Assembly (NCBI GenBank): GCA_007131945.1
Contig: SLPP01000226.1
Location: forward strand, 1-6,704
Length of the DNA stretch: 6,704 bases
Reading direction: 5' to 3'
DNA from: Paracoccaceae bacterium
GTDB taxonomy: Bacteria > Pseudomonadota > Alphaproteobacteria > Rhodobacterales > Rhodobacteraceae
This document shows, in pieces, positions 1-5,991 of this stretch. The notes beneath the pieces were generated by a model. The model made no database searches. It saw only the letters and a list, made by a program, of their open reading frames with translations, and was not told the DNA's origin. The position numbers and the translations under genes are program-made. Positions within the stretch are counted from its first letter, which is position 1. Each line of letters starts with the position of its first letter.

Positions 1-267
1 GCCGCAGAAGCCGCCGCAGCCGGCCATGTAGAAGCCGCCGTTCCACTCCGTCGGCAGGCGGATCTCGAAATTGATCGCCGGACGGATATAACCGCGCACC
101 GAGCAGAATTCCGGCAGGTCGTCCGTGGCCGGGATGGTTACCGCCGACAGCAGGTTCACGTCGTTGATCCGCAGATCGGCCAGCGCGCGGCAGGCCTCGT
201 CGGCAGCGGCCGGCGTTGCAAGCGCGGCCGCGACGCCAAGCGCGACGGCGGTGGAACGGTATCGCAT
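1..267 (-). CDS. Tannase/feruloyl esterase family protein, N-terminal part (cut by window start)
   Basis: This is the first 89 codons of a secreted hydrolase of the tannase/feruloyl esterase family, alpha/beta-hydrolases that cleave ester bonds of aromatic acids; relatives act on gallate, ferulate or similar esters. Residues 1-22 look like a Sec signal peptide (short basic start, Ala/Leu/Val-rich core, Ala-Ala-Ala before Asp23). No twin-arginine motif is present, so it is probably not a client of the Tat genes in this window. After it come family landmarks: Cys26, 'LPEFCSVRGYI' (51-61), 'RLPTEWNGGFYMAGCGGFCG' (70-89). The Cys residues fit the disulfide-rich fold of this family. The start is the ATG at 267-265, preceded by a strong GAGGGGAGGAG ribosome binding site. 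The catalytic Ser, Asp and His lie outside the window, so activity and substrate cannot be judged. The family call is fairly safe; the exact substrate is unknown. Confidence 0.8.
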   Translation of the reverse strand, partial: MRYRSTAVALGVAAALATPAAADEACRALADLRINDVNLLSAVTIPATDDLPEFCSVRGYIRPAINFEIRLPTEWNGGFYMAGCGGFCG

Positions 268-580
268 GGTCTCCTCCCCTCGTTTCCCGCCACAGAGCTA
301 CAGAGGCAGGCGACTCGGGACAAGCGCTTTCGCCGCGACGGCGCAGCTTTCGTGCGCGATGCGGGCGGATGGCGCAATCTTGTTCCGGTTTCCGTTTCGC
401 CCTGCGGCCGGTTATGATTGACGAGGGGCGGCCGGCGGCAACACGTGGCGCCGGCTCGGCGGTGCCGGGGAAAGGGTTTCCCTTCGGTTAACGTCGGAAA
501 AGAAAGTTCAGTAAATCAATGCCTTGATATGGTTGCGCAAGTTGCGCAACCCCTTGCCGACCATCCCTCGCGCCGCCCTC
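268..580. other. Gene-free intergenic stretch between manC and the esterase gene
   Basis: I see no convincing gene in these 313 bases; the open frames here lack family features and are GC-bias shadows. Both flanking genes point left, so the stretch holds the 3' end of the manC transcript and the promoter region of the esterase gene. It contains a segment at about 484-530 that is clearly AT-richer than its surroundings, a palindrome at 531-551 (listed separately), and a small hairpin GGGAAA-GGG-TTTCCC at 468-482. No stem followed by a T tract is visible for manC. I could not find a well-spaced promoter for the esterase gene; CATAAC on the minus strand at 416-411 is a possible -10 box, but its best -35 partner (TTGCCG, 441-436) is 19 bases away. 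Confidence 0.6.
531..551. promoter_or_regulatory. Perfect palindrome with two TTGCGCAA half-sites (candidate operator)
   Basis: GGTTGCGCAA (531-540), one G, then TTGCGCAACC (542-551) form a 10-bp perfect inverted repeat about a single central base. Each half also contains the self-complementary octamer TTGCGCAA (533-540 and 542-549), spaced 9 bp centre to centre. Symmetric sites within a larger symmetric site suit a dimeric or tetrameric DNA-binding protein. It lies 30 bp past the manC stop codon and about 265 bp upstream of the esterase start. A hairpin role is possible (8-bp stem, 5-base loop), but no T tract follows on either strand, so a simple terminator is less likely. The binding protein is unknown. 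Confidence 0.5.
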
Positions 581-2029
581 TCAGCCGCGCGCCCCCTGGC
601 CGCGGGCATAGACGTCCTCGTAGCGGATGATGTCGTCCTCGCCCAGGTAGCTGCCGGTCTGCACCTCGATCAGGGTCAGCGGCAGCTTGCCGGGATTCTC
701 CAGCCGGTGCTTCGCGCCCAGCGGGATGAAGACCGACTGGTTCTCGCTCACCAGTTGCACCTTCGCGTCGATCGTCACCCGCGCCGTCCCTTCGACGACG
801 ATCCAGTGCTCGGCGCGGTGGTGGTGGCTCTGCAGGCTGAGCGCGGCGCCGGGATGGACCACGATCCGCTTGACCTGGAAGCGCGACCCGGCGACGAGGC
901 TCTCGAACCAGCCCCAGGGGCGGAAGTCGCGCGGCGCCTCCTCGGCCTGGGGGGCGCCCTTCGCCTTCAGCGCGCTCACCGCCAGCCGCACGTCCTGCGC
1001 CCGGTCGCGATGCGCGACCAGCACCGCGTCGGGCATGGCGACGGCGATGATGTTCTCCAGCCCGATCCCGACCAGCTGCTGCTGCGGGTCCTCGGCGCGC
1101 AGCAGGCTGCCCGCGCAGTCGATCGCCGTCGCCGGGCCGTGGGTGACGACGCCGGCCGCGTCCGGGCCCGCCTCGCGCCAGACCGCCTCCCAGCCGCCGA
1201 GATCGGACCAGGTGCCGGCATAGGGCATCACCGCGAGCCGCGCGGCCTTTTCCATCACCGCGTAGTCGATCGAGATCGCGTCGATCCCCGACCAGGGCTC
1301 GGGCGCGAGTCGGGTGAAGCCGAGATCGCGCTCGGCGCCCTCGAGGGCCGCGCGCACCGCGGCGAGCATCGGCGCCGCATGCCGGGCGAAGGCCTCGATG
1401 ATCGCGTCGGTCGAGAAGAGGAAGATGCCCGCGTTCCACAGATGCCGGCCGTCCGCCAGCATCTCGGCGGCGCGCGCCGCGTCCGGTTTCTCGACGAAGC
1501 GGCGCAGGGGCAGGGGGGCGGGGTCGGCATCCGGCCGCGGCGCGCCGTCGAGTTCCAGCCAGCCATAGCCGGTCTCGGGCCGGTCGGGGTGGATGCCGAA
1601 GGTGACGATGTCGCCCGCCTGCGCCGCCGGCGCCGCCGCATGGATGGCGGCGCGGAAGGCCGCGGCATCGGGGATCACGTGATCCGAGGGCGCGGCAAGC
1701 ATCAGCGCGCCGGGGGCGTGGGCATGCAGCGCCAGCGCGCCGGCCAGGATCGCCGGGGCGGTGTTGCGGCCGTCGGGCTCGATCAGGATATCGGCCGCGG
1801 CGATCTCGCAGGCGGCGAGCTGCTCGGTGACGATGAAGCGGAAATCCGAAGCGGTGACCACGATCGGCGGGGCGAATCCCGGACCCGCCATCCGGCGCGC
1901 GGCCGACTGGAACAGGCTCTCGTCCCCGGCGATGCGCGCGAACTGCTTGGGATAGCTGCGCCGCGAGAGCGGCCAGAGCCGCGTGCCTGAGCCGCCGCAG
2001 AGAAGGAGGGGATGAATGGGCGCCGTCAT
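581..2029 (-). CDS. manC: Bifunctional mannose-1-phosphate guanylyltransferase / mannose-6-phosphate isomerase
   Basis: Makes GDP-mannose from mannose-1-phosphate and GTP, and as a type II bifunctional enzyme also interconverts fructose-6-phosphate and mannose-6-phosphate. It feeds cytoplasmic GDP-mannose to exopolysaccharide, LPS or compatible-solute glycosylation. The 482-residue protein has the usual family length. The nucleotidyltransferase domain shows LLCGGSGTRLWPLSR (9-23), the acidic metal site in PSDH (114-117), ETGYGW (152-157), FVEKP (178-182), LWNAGIF (197-203) and DLGGW (276-280). The C-terminal cupin isomerase domain shows RPWGWFE (370-376), HPGAALSLQSHHHRAEHW (392-409) with metal-ligand candidates Gln400, His402 and Glu407, and IPLGAKHRLENP (435-446) with His441. 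The start at 2029 gives the standard MTAPIHPLLLCGG N-terminus and has GGAAGA just upstream; an in-frame start at 2125 would add 32 unlike residues across the divergent promoter region. No manB or glycosyltransferase gene is adjacent. Confidence 0.95.
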   Translation of the reverse strand: MTAPIHPLLLCGGSGTRLWPLSRRSYPKQFARIAGDESLFQSAARRMAGPGFAPPIVVTASDFRFIVTEQLAACEIAAADILIEPDGRNTAPAILAGALALHAHAPGALMLAAPSDHVIPDAAAFRAAIHAAAPAAQAGDIVTFGIHPDRPETGYGWLELDGAPRPDADPAPLPLRRFVEKPDAARAAEMLADGRHLWNAGIFLFSTDAIIEAFARHAAPMLAAVRAALEGAERDLGFTRLAPEPWSGIDAISIDYAVMEKAARLAVMPYAGTWSDLGGWEAVWREAGPDAAGVVTHGPATAIDCAGSLLRAEDPQQQLVGIGLENIIAVAMPDAVLVAHRDRAQDVRLAVSALKAKGAPQAEEAPRDFRPWGWFESLVAGSRFQVKRIVVHPGAALSLQSHHHRAEHWIVVEGTARVTIDAKVQLVSENQSVFIPLGAKHRLENPGKLPLTLIEVQTGSYLGEDDIIRYEDVYARGQGARG

Positions 2030-2169
2030 GCGTCTTCCGTCGATTCGTGCCTCTTGCCCCGGCCGGCGACCGGGCAGGGACGTATCTTGCATACCGCGCG
2101 CGCCGAACCCAGCCCCGATTGCCACCGCCGCCCGGTGCGCTACTTTCGCGCCAACTGTCGGGGGAGTGG
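2030..2169. promoter_or_regulatory. Divergent promoter region for manC and the DUF1499 gene
   Basis: These 140 bases separate two outward-facing genes and must hold both promoters. For the rightward gene a possible sigma-70-like pair is TTGCCA (2119-2124), 16-base spacer, TACTTT (2141-2146), which would start transcription near 2153; the match to consensus is moderate only. I see no clear -35/-10 pair for manC. A 13-bp inverted repeat GTAT-CTTGC-ATAC lies at 2082-2094, near the middle, where it could act on the manC side; it is short enough to be chance. A GC-rich imperfect hairpin spans about 2055-2075, in the probable manC leader. Confidence 0.35.
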
Positions 2170-2598
2170 ATGAAGATCACGTTGCTTGTCCTGGCGCTCC
2201 TGGCGCTTTTCGTGCTGTCCGTCGTGCTCTGGGTGCGGCTCGCGCCTTCCGATCCCGCGCGCTGGCATGTCGATCCCGCCACCGCGCCCGATCCCGCCAC
2301 GCCCAATTTCGCCCGTGCCGAGCGGGTGGTCGCGCTGCCGCCGCATGAGGTCCGCGCCCGGCTCGACGCCATCGCCGCCGCCGAGGGCGCCACGGTCCTG
2401 GCCGAGGACGCGTCCGGAGTCACCTATCTCGCGCGCACCCGCCGCATGCGCTATCCCGACTATGTCAGCATCCGCCTCGACGATGCCGGTGACGGCACGA
2501 CCCGGCTGCAGGCCTTCTCGCGGTCGCGCTTCGGCCGTTCGGACATGGGCGTCAACGCCGCCCGCCTGAACCGCTGGCTCGGCAAGCTCGGCGCGTGA
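2170..2598 (+). CDS. DUF1499 family membrane-anchored protein
   Basis: A 142-residue protein of the DUF1499 family, whose function is not established. Residues 3-22 form one hydrophobic segment (Leu/Val/Ala-rich), either an N-terminal anchor or an uncleaved signal, which would leave the rest on the periplasmic side. The soluble part has the pattern typical of the family: 'YLARTRRMRYPDYVSIRL' (86-103) and a terminal block with SRSRFGRSDMGVNAARLNRWL (117-137), the Ser-Arg-x-Gly-x-x-Asp-x-Gly-x-Asn region being the most conserved part. The start at 2170 is chosen because GGGGAG lies 4 bases upstream and the hydrophobic segment begins at once; an in-frame start at 2047 would add 41 Arg/Pro-rich residues from the promoter region. 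It is transcribed away from manC and toward the tat cluster, so it is probably a single-gene unit. No catalytic motif is seen. Confidence 0.8.
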   Translation: MKITLLVLALLALFVLSVVLWVRLAPSDPARWHVDPATAPDPATPNFARAERVVALPPHEVRARLDAIAAAEGATVLAEDASGVTYLARTRRMRYPDYVSIRLDDAGDGTTRLQAFSRSRFGRSDMGVNAARLNRWLGKLGA

Positions 2599-2608
2599 CG
2601 GGGTTTCT

Positions 2609-2703
2609 CAAGGGGGCCAGGGGCCCTTGCGGCGGGGCGCCATTGAGTGCGCCATTTGTTCGAGCACCAATGGCGACGGGGGGTGGCAATCCCCCGACAC
2701 CCC
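2609..2703. terminator. Cluster of inverted repeats in the convergent gap (possible bidirectional terminator)
   Basis: Three stem-forming elements fill the gap between two genes that face each other (2598 and 2714). First, CAAGGG (2609-2614) with CCCTTG (2624-2629). Second, CGCCATTG (2638-2645) plus GTGC (2647-2650) with GCACCAATGGCG (2664-2675): a 12-bp stem with one bulged A and a 13-base loop. Third, GGGGG (2679-2683) with CCCCC (2691-2695), overlapping an alternative GGGGTG (2680-2685) with CACCCC (2698-2703); these two cannot form together. None is followed by a clear T tract on either strand, so the terminator reading rests on position and stem strength. The block could also be a copy of a dispersed intergenic repeat. 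Confidence 0.45.
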
Positions 2704-2713
2704 GGTCAGCCGG

Positions 2714-3556
2714 TCACACCGCCCGCCCCAGGCGCCCGGCAAGGTCACAGAAGAACTGCCACGCCACCCGTCCCGAGCGCGCCCCGCGCGTCGCCTGCCA
2801 CTCGATCGCCTCGGCGCGCAGGGTCTCGGGCGCCGGTTCCAGTCCCCAGGCGCGGCAATAGCCGTCGATCATGGCGAGGTACTCGTCCTGCGTGCAGGGG
2901 TGGAAGCCCAGCCACAGCCCGAAGCGATCGCTGAGCGACACCTTCTCCTCGACCGCCTCCGAGGGGCTGATCGCGGTCGAGCGCTCGTTCTCGATCATGT
3001 CGCGCGGCATGAGATGCCGGCGGTTCGAGGTGGCGTAGAGGATCACGTTCGCCGGCCGGCCCTCGATCCCGCCGTCGAGAACCGCCTTGAGCGACTTGTA
3101 GTGCTGGTCGTCGTGGCTGAACGAGAGATCGTCGCAGAAGAGGACGAAGCGATGCCCGGACGCCCGGCGCAGGTGGTTCAGCAGCCGGCCGACCGAGGGC
3201 AGGTCCTCGCGCTGGATCTCGACGAGCTTGCAGGACTGCCCCCGCGCCAGCACCTCGGCATGCACGGCCTTCACCAGCGAGGACTTGCCCATCCCCCGCG
3301 CGCCCCACAGAAGCGCGTTGTTCGCCCCGTGCCCGCGGGCGAATTGCAGCGTGTTGGCCAGCAGGATGTCGCGCGCCCGGTCGATGCCGAGGAGAAGCGG
3401 CAGCCCGACGCGGTTGACCTCGGCCACCGGTTCCAGCCGGTCGGGGGTGACATGCCAGATGAAGGCATCGGCGGCGGCGAAGTCCGGCGCGGGCGCGGTC
3501 GGCGGGCTCAGGCGTTCCAGCGCGGCGGCGATGCGCGCAAGCTCCGCTTCGCTCAT
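2714..3556 (-). CDS. DUF815-type P-loop (AAA+-like) ATPase, fourth gene of the tat cluster
   Basis: A 280-residue cytoplasmic ATPase that matches the DUF815 family, for which no defined biochemical role is known to me. Visible motifs: Walker A GARGMGKS (85-92), Walker B '[11 protein letters not shown]' (136-146) with Asp142/Asp143, a sensor-1-like '[10 protein letters not shown]' (173-182, Asn178), and [12 protein letters not shown] (207-218), which may supply the arginine finger (Arg211). The N-terminal ~60 residues are a helical lead-in ending in '[10 protein letters not shown]', typical of the family. The start at 3556 overlaps the tatC stop as ATGA, which suggests translational coupling; the longer frame upstream is only tatC read in another frame. 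The ATPase is therefore co-transcribed with tatABC. Tat transport is driven by the proton gradient and needs no ATPase, so a direct role in transport is not expected; a chaperone or quality-control job would be a guess. Confidence 0.85.
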   Translation of the reverse strand: MSEAELARIAAALERLSPPTAPAPDFAAADAFIWHVTPDRLEPVAEVNRVGLPLLLGIDRARDILLANTLQFARGHGANNALLWGARGMGKSSLVKAVHAEVLARGQSCKLVEIQREDLPSVGRLLNHLRRASGHRFVLFCDDLSFSHDDQHYKSLKAVLDGGIEGRPANVILYATSNRRHLMPRDMIENERSTAISPSEAVEEKVSLSDRFGLWLGFHPCTQDEYLAMIDGYCRAWGLEPAPETLRAEAIEWQATRGARSGRVAWQFFCDLAGRLGRAV

Positions 3557-4410
3557 GCCCCGTCCTCGTCCAGGATCCCCTCGGCGCGCAGCTCCTCGTT
3601 GCGCTTCCTCTCGACCCGCGCCACGAGCTGAATCGATACCTCGTAGAGACCGTAGACGACGACGAAGAGGATGATCTGGGTGATGACGTCGGGCGGCGTG
3701 ACGAAGGCCGCCAGCGTCAGGATGCCGACGACCGCCCATTTGCGCCCGTTCTTCAGCCCCTCGGCGGAAACGAGCCCCGCCTTGCCCATCAGCGTCAGCA
3801 GCACCGGCAGCTGGAAGCAGAGGCCGAAGGCGATGATGAATTTCGTCGTCAGCGCCAGGTATTCGTTGACCGAACCCTGGAAGGTGATGCCGGCCTGCGC
3901 CAGCGCGCTCGCCTCGCCCTCGACTTCGGCGCCGAGAAGCGCGCCGGGCTGCTGGAAGCCGAGGAAGAAGGTGAAGGCCAAGGGCGTCACGACGTAGAAG
4001 GCGAAGGCCGCGCCGAGGAAGAACATCCCCGGCGAGGCGACGAGAAAGGGCAGGAAGGCCGATTTCTCGGACCGGTAGAGCCCCGGGGCCACGAAGCGCC
4101 ACATCTGGGTGGCGATGATCGGGAAGGCCAGCACGAAGCCGCCCAGCATGGCGATGCGCACGGCGACGAAGAAGCCCTCCTGCAGCTGGATCAGGATCAG
4201 GCCGCATTCCTGCCCGCGCGCGGCGAGCGCGTCGCAGAGCGGGCTGGTCAGGAAGTTGAAGATCGGGTTCCAGAAGTAGAACGAGATCATCATCGCCACG
4301 ACGAAGGCGAGCAGCGACTTGATGATGCGGTTGCGCAGCTCGGCCAGATGCTCGATCAGCGGGGCCGAGCTGTCGTCGATCGTGTCTTCCTTGGGGTGCT
4401 GGGCGGGCAT
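3553..4410 (-). CDS. tatC: Sec-independent protein translocase subunit TatC
   Basis: Polytopic inner-membrane core of the twin-arginine translocase; with TatB it forms the receptor that binds RR signal peptides of folded proteins. The 285-residue protein shows the N-terminal signature '[14 protein letters not shown]' (16-29) with the signal-peptide-contacting Glu, the cytoplasmic loop '[11 protein letters not shown]' (106-116), and '[12 protein letters not shown]' (238-249) near the fifth segment. Six hydrophobic segments can be traced (about 31-50, 77-100, 119-150, 187-209, 223-238, 243-260). The periplasmic loop after the third (about 151-178) is longer than in E. coli TatC and acidic. Start choice is uncertain: ATG at 4410 is used here, but an in-frame TTG at 4419 would add three residues; neither has a good ribosome binding site. 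It is separated from tatB by 88 bases and overlaps the next gene by 4. Confidence 0.95.
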   Translation of the reverse strand: MPAQHPKEDTIDDSSAPLIEHLAELRNRIIKSLLAFVVAMMISFYFWNPIFNFLTSPLCDALAARGQECGLILIQLQEGFFVAVRIAMLGGFVLAFPIIATQMWRFVAPGLYRSEKSAFLPFLVASPGMFFLGAAFAFYVVTPLAFTFFLGFQQPGALLGAEVEGEASALAQAGITFQGSVNEYLALTTKFIIAFGLCFQLPVLLTLMGKAGLVSAEGLKNGRKWAVVGILTLAAFVTPPDVITQIILFVVVYGLYEVSIQLVARVERKRNEELRAEGILDEDGA

Positions 4411-4498
4411 GGCGGTCAATCAGGCGATCGGGAAAACGGAAACATGCGGGCGGCGGGCCGCAGGCCGGTGCGATCCGCGGCGCCGGGGTGGGTCGGGC

Positions 4499-5077
4499 TC
4501 ATCTCTCGGCATCGGGCGCCGCGGCGGGCGGCGTCCCGGATGCGGCGGCCTTCTCGGCCTCGCGCCGGGCGCGGATCTCGGCGGCGCGGGCGCGCGCCTC
4601 GGCGGCGCGCTCGGCGCGCTTGCGGCGCTCCTCGTCCATCGCCGCTTCATGCGCGGCACGCGCGGCCTGCGACCGGTCGTCGGCCTGCACCGCGGCCTCG
4701 TCCTCGTCGACGGGCGGCGCCGCGGCGGGGTCGGGCTTCGCCTTCGTCGAGGCGTTCTTGCCGGGTTTCGGCGACGGGCTCTTGCCCCACTGGTCGGGCC
4801 GGCCCATCTTGCGCATGTCGCGGTCGAGGTCGTCGAGGCCCATCGCGTCCTTGACGTCCTTGCCCGAGGCGGTGTCGCGCAGCTCGCGGGCGATGTCCTT
4901 CACCCCGCTCTCGTCGGCGGCGGCATCCATCGCGCGCTGGAACTCGCGCGCCATGTTGCGCGCCTTGGCGGTGAACTGGCCCAGCGTGCGGAACATCTTC
5001 GGCAGGTCCTTGGGACCCACCACGATCAGCGCCACGACGCCGATGATCAGAAGCTCCGTCCAGCCCAGGTCGAACAT
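4499..5077 (-). CDS. tatB: Sec-independent protein translocase subunit TatB
   Basis: Single-span membrane subunit that pairs with TatC to form the Tat substrate receptor. The 192-residue protein begins with the standard '[26 protein letters not shown]', including Glu8 in the membrane segment (about 6-20) and the Gly21-Pro22 hinge. An amphipathic helix follows (about 23-55) with '[19 protein letters not shown]'. The C-terminal region is long: a Pro/Lys-rich linker (about 97-125) and then an Ala/Glu/Arg-rich segment (133-178) likely to form a highly charged helix or coiled coil, ending in a Pro/Ala tail. E. coli TatB is slightly shorter. The TatB rather than TatA assignment rests on MFDLGWTEL and the VGPKDLP hinge. 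Start at 5077 has GAGGG upstream (TGAGGGCGACGC before ATG). Lies 29 bases after tatA. Confidence 0.95.
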   Translation of the reverse strand: MFDLGWTELLIIGVVALIVVGPKDLPKMFRTLGQFTAKARNMAREFQRAMDAAADESGVKDIARELRDTASGKDVKDAMGLDDLDRDMRKMGRPDQWGKSPSPKPGKNASTKAKPDPAAAPPVDEDEAAVQADDRSQAARAAHEAAMDEERRKRAERAAEARARAAEIRARREAEKAAASGTPPAAAPDAER

Positions 5078-5106
5078 GCGTCGCCCTCAGTCCCGTGCCG
5101 CCGGCC

Positions 5107-5364
5107 TCAGCCCTTGTCGCGCTCGCTCTCCGGCGTCACGTCGCGGGCTTGGCGCACCGTGTCCTCGTCGGACTTGTTCTCCAGTTCCTCGGCGCCGTCC
5201 TTGACGCCCTTCTTGAAGGCGGTGATGCCCTTGCCGACCTCGCCCATCAGCGAGGCGATCTTGCCGCGCCCGAAGAGGACGAGGACGACGATGGCGATGA
5301 GCAGCAGGCCCCAGGGGCCGGCGTTATTGATGAAATGCGGCGTGACCATGAAGGTGCTCAGCAT
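5107..5364 (-). CDS. tatA: Sec-independent protein translocase subunit TatA
   Basis: Small membrane subunit that oligomerises on the TatBC receptor to let folded proteins through. The 85-residue protein has a membrane segment (about 17-30, 'PWGLLLIAIVVLVL'), the hallmark FGRGKI hinge (31-36), and an amphipathic helix 'ASLMGEVGKGITAFKKGVKD' (37-56), then a charged, probably unstructured tail ending at Gly85. FGRGKI followed by FKKG separates TatA/E from TatB. The start at 5364 has AGGAG 8 bases upstream; an internal ATG at codon 6 is possible but less well placed. The region before the membrane segment (about 16 residues) is somewhat longer than in many TatA proteins. First gene of the tat cluster; tatB follows after 29 bases. 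Confidence 0.95.
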   Translation of the reverse strand: MLSTFMVTPHFINNAGPWGLLLIAIVVLVLFGRGKIASLMGEVGKGITAFKKGVKDGAEELENKSDEDTVRQARDVTPESERDKG

Positions 5365-5428
5365 GGCGGACTCCTGTCGTCGGGGGCGGGCGCGACGCGG
5401 CGGCCGCGCCCTCGAAGGTTCTGGCCCC

Positions 5429-5456
5429 TATCTATGCACGCGACCCGGCGGCGCAA
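5429..5456 (-). promoter_or_regulatory. Possible tatA promoter
   Basis: On the minus strand TTGCGC (5456-5451) and TAGATA (5434-5429) are separated by 16 bases, about 65 bases before the tatA start. This would leave a leader of roughly 58 bases. Each box matches the sigma-70 consensus at only about half of its positions. The AT-rich CATAGATAG in an otherwise very GC-rich gap is the main support. Confidence 0.3.
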
Positions 5457-5479
5457 AGCGCGAAAACGGCGGCCCGGGG

Positions 5480-5509
5480 GTGACAGGGCCGGTCTGCTGA
5501 CAGTATTAT
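5480..5509 (+). promoter_or_regulatory. Predicted promoter of the HTH regulator gene
   Basis: GTGACA (5480-5485) matches the -35 consensus at five of six positions. TATTAT (5504-5509) matches the -10 consensus at five of six. The spacer is 18 bases. Transcription would start near 5516, leaving a leader of about 25 bases before the ATG at 5541. In DNA this GC-rich the two near-consensus boxes at acceptable spacing stand out. They also argue against the in-frame ATG at 5508, which lies inside the -10 box. Confidence 0.6.
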
Positions 5510-5514
5510 GTCAG
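5497..5514. promoter_or_regulatory. Inverted-repeat operator CTGACA-N6-TGTCAG over the -10 box
   Basis: CTGACA (5497-5502), six A/T-rich bases (GTATTA), and TGTCAG (5509-5514) form a perfect two-fold symmetric site suited to a dimeric HTH protein. It covers the predicted -10 box (5504-5509) of the gene just downstream, so binding should block RNA polymerase. TGACA/TGTCA arms resemble sites I associate with YafY-type HTH regulators, but that is from memory and the link to this protein is inference from position. A further TGACA lies at 5481-5485, 17 bases upstream in direct orientation. Confidence 0.6.
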
Positions 5515-5540
5515 TAAGTCCGGCTTTGACGGGGTCCGAG

Positions 5541-5900
5541 ATGAAACGCGACCAGCGCCTCTACGACCTGGTGCAGCTGATGCGCGACGGCAGGGTGCGC
5601 ACCGCGGCGGAGCTGGCGCGCGCGATGGGTGTCTCGACGCGCACGATCTGGCGCGACATGGCGATCATGGCGCAGACCGGCCTGCCGGTCGCCGGCGAGC
5701 GCGGCGTCGGCTACATCCTGCGCGAGCCGCTGGTGCTGCCGCCGACGGTGCTGACCCAGGACGAGCTTTCCGCGCTCGAGGAAGCCCTGCGCGGGCTCGC
5801 GCGCCAGCCCGACCACCCGCGCGCCCGCGCGGCGCGCAGCCTGCTCTACAAGGTGGCGACGCTGCTGCCGCAGGCCGGGATCGACCCCGGCACCGGCTGA
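5541..5900 (+). CDS. Short YafY-type HTH transcriptional regulator without a WYL domain
   Basis: A 119-residue DNA-binding protein of the HTH_11/YafY type. The N-terminal winged helix is complete: 'RDQRLYDLVQLMRDGRVRTAAELARAMG' (3-30), recognition helix 'VSTRTIWRDMAIM' (31-43), and wing 'GLPVAGERGVGYIL' (47-60). It continues with the usual linker 'VLPPTVLTQDELSALEEALRGLA' (65-87) and 'AARSLLYKVATLLPQ' (97-111), then stops. Full YafY-type regulators are roughly twice as long and carry a WYL ligand-sensing domain after this point, so this is either a natural short form or a remnant. Start at 5541 is preferred: GGGG lies 6 bases upstream, the N-terminus aligns with relatives, and the in-frame ATG at 5508 sits in the promoter. 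It is probably an autorepressor through the palindrome at 5497-5514. Its other targets are unknown; tatA (divergent) and asnO (91 bases downstream) are the neighbours. Confidence 0.85.
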   Translation: MKRDQRLYDLVQLMRDGRVRTAAELARAMGVSTRTIWRDMAIMAQTGLPVAGERGVGYILREPLVLPPTVLTQDELSALEEALRGLARQPDHPRARAARSLLYKVATLLPQAGIDPGTG

Positions 5901-5991
5901 TTTCGGAACTCCTTTCCATGTCGCCGGTTTGCTTTCGGGGCGCCAGCCAGTAAGAAGCGTCAAACGCGAACAGGCGGAGGAAAGCACCGGC

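Noticed and set aside
468..484. Small hairpin GGGAAA-GGG-TTTCCC as the manC terminator
   Set aside because: About 100 bases past the stop, with a 3-base loop in the longest pairing and no T tract; too weak to list as a terminator.
524..1990. Long plus-strand open frame (488 codons) antisense to manC
   Set aside because: Antisense shadow of a clearly real gene; it lacks recognisable domains and a ribosome binding site.
2030..2125. Earlier in-frame start of manC at 2125
   Set aside because: It would add 32 residues unlike the family across the divergent promoter region; the start at 2029 has a good ribosome binding site.
516..2423. Long minus-strand open frame (635 codons) across manC and the divergent gap
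   Set aside because: It is manC read in another frame. Its translation is an Arg/Ala/Gly/Pro-rich shadow with no family motif, as expected in very GC-rich DNA.
2627..3631. Plus-strand open frame (334 codons) antisense to the ATPase gene
   Set aside because: Shadow of the ATPase gene, whose own frame has complete Walker and sensor motifs.
3557..4207. N-terminal extension of the ATPase reading frame upstream of 3556
   Set aside because: This part is tatC in a shifted frame; the 280-residue product from the ATGA overlap has the family's normal N-terminus.
4319..5500. Plus-strand open frame (393 codons) antisense to tatA and tatB
   Set aside because: Shadow of well-recognised tat genes; low-complexity translation.
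5508..5540. Upstream ATG at 5508 as the HTH regulator start
   Set aside because: It lies within the predicted -10 box and operator and has no ribosome binding site; the ATG at 5541 has a better one and matches the usual N-terminus.
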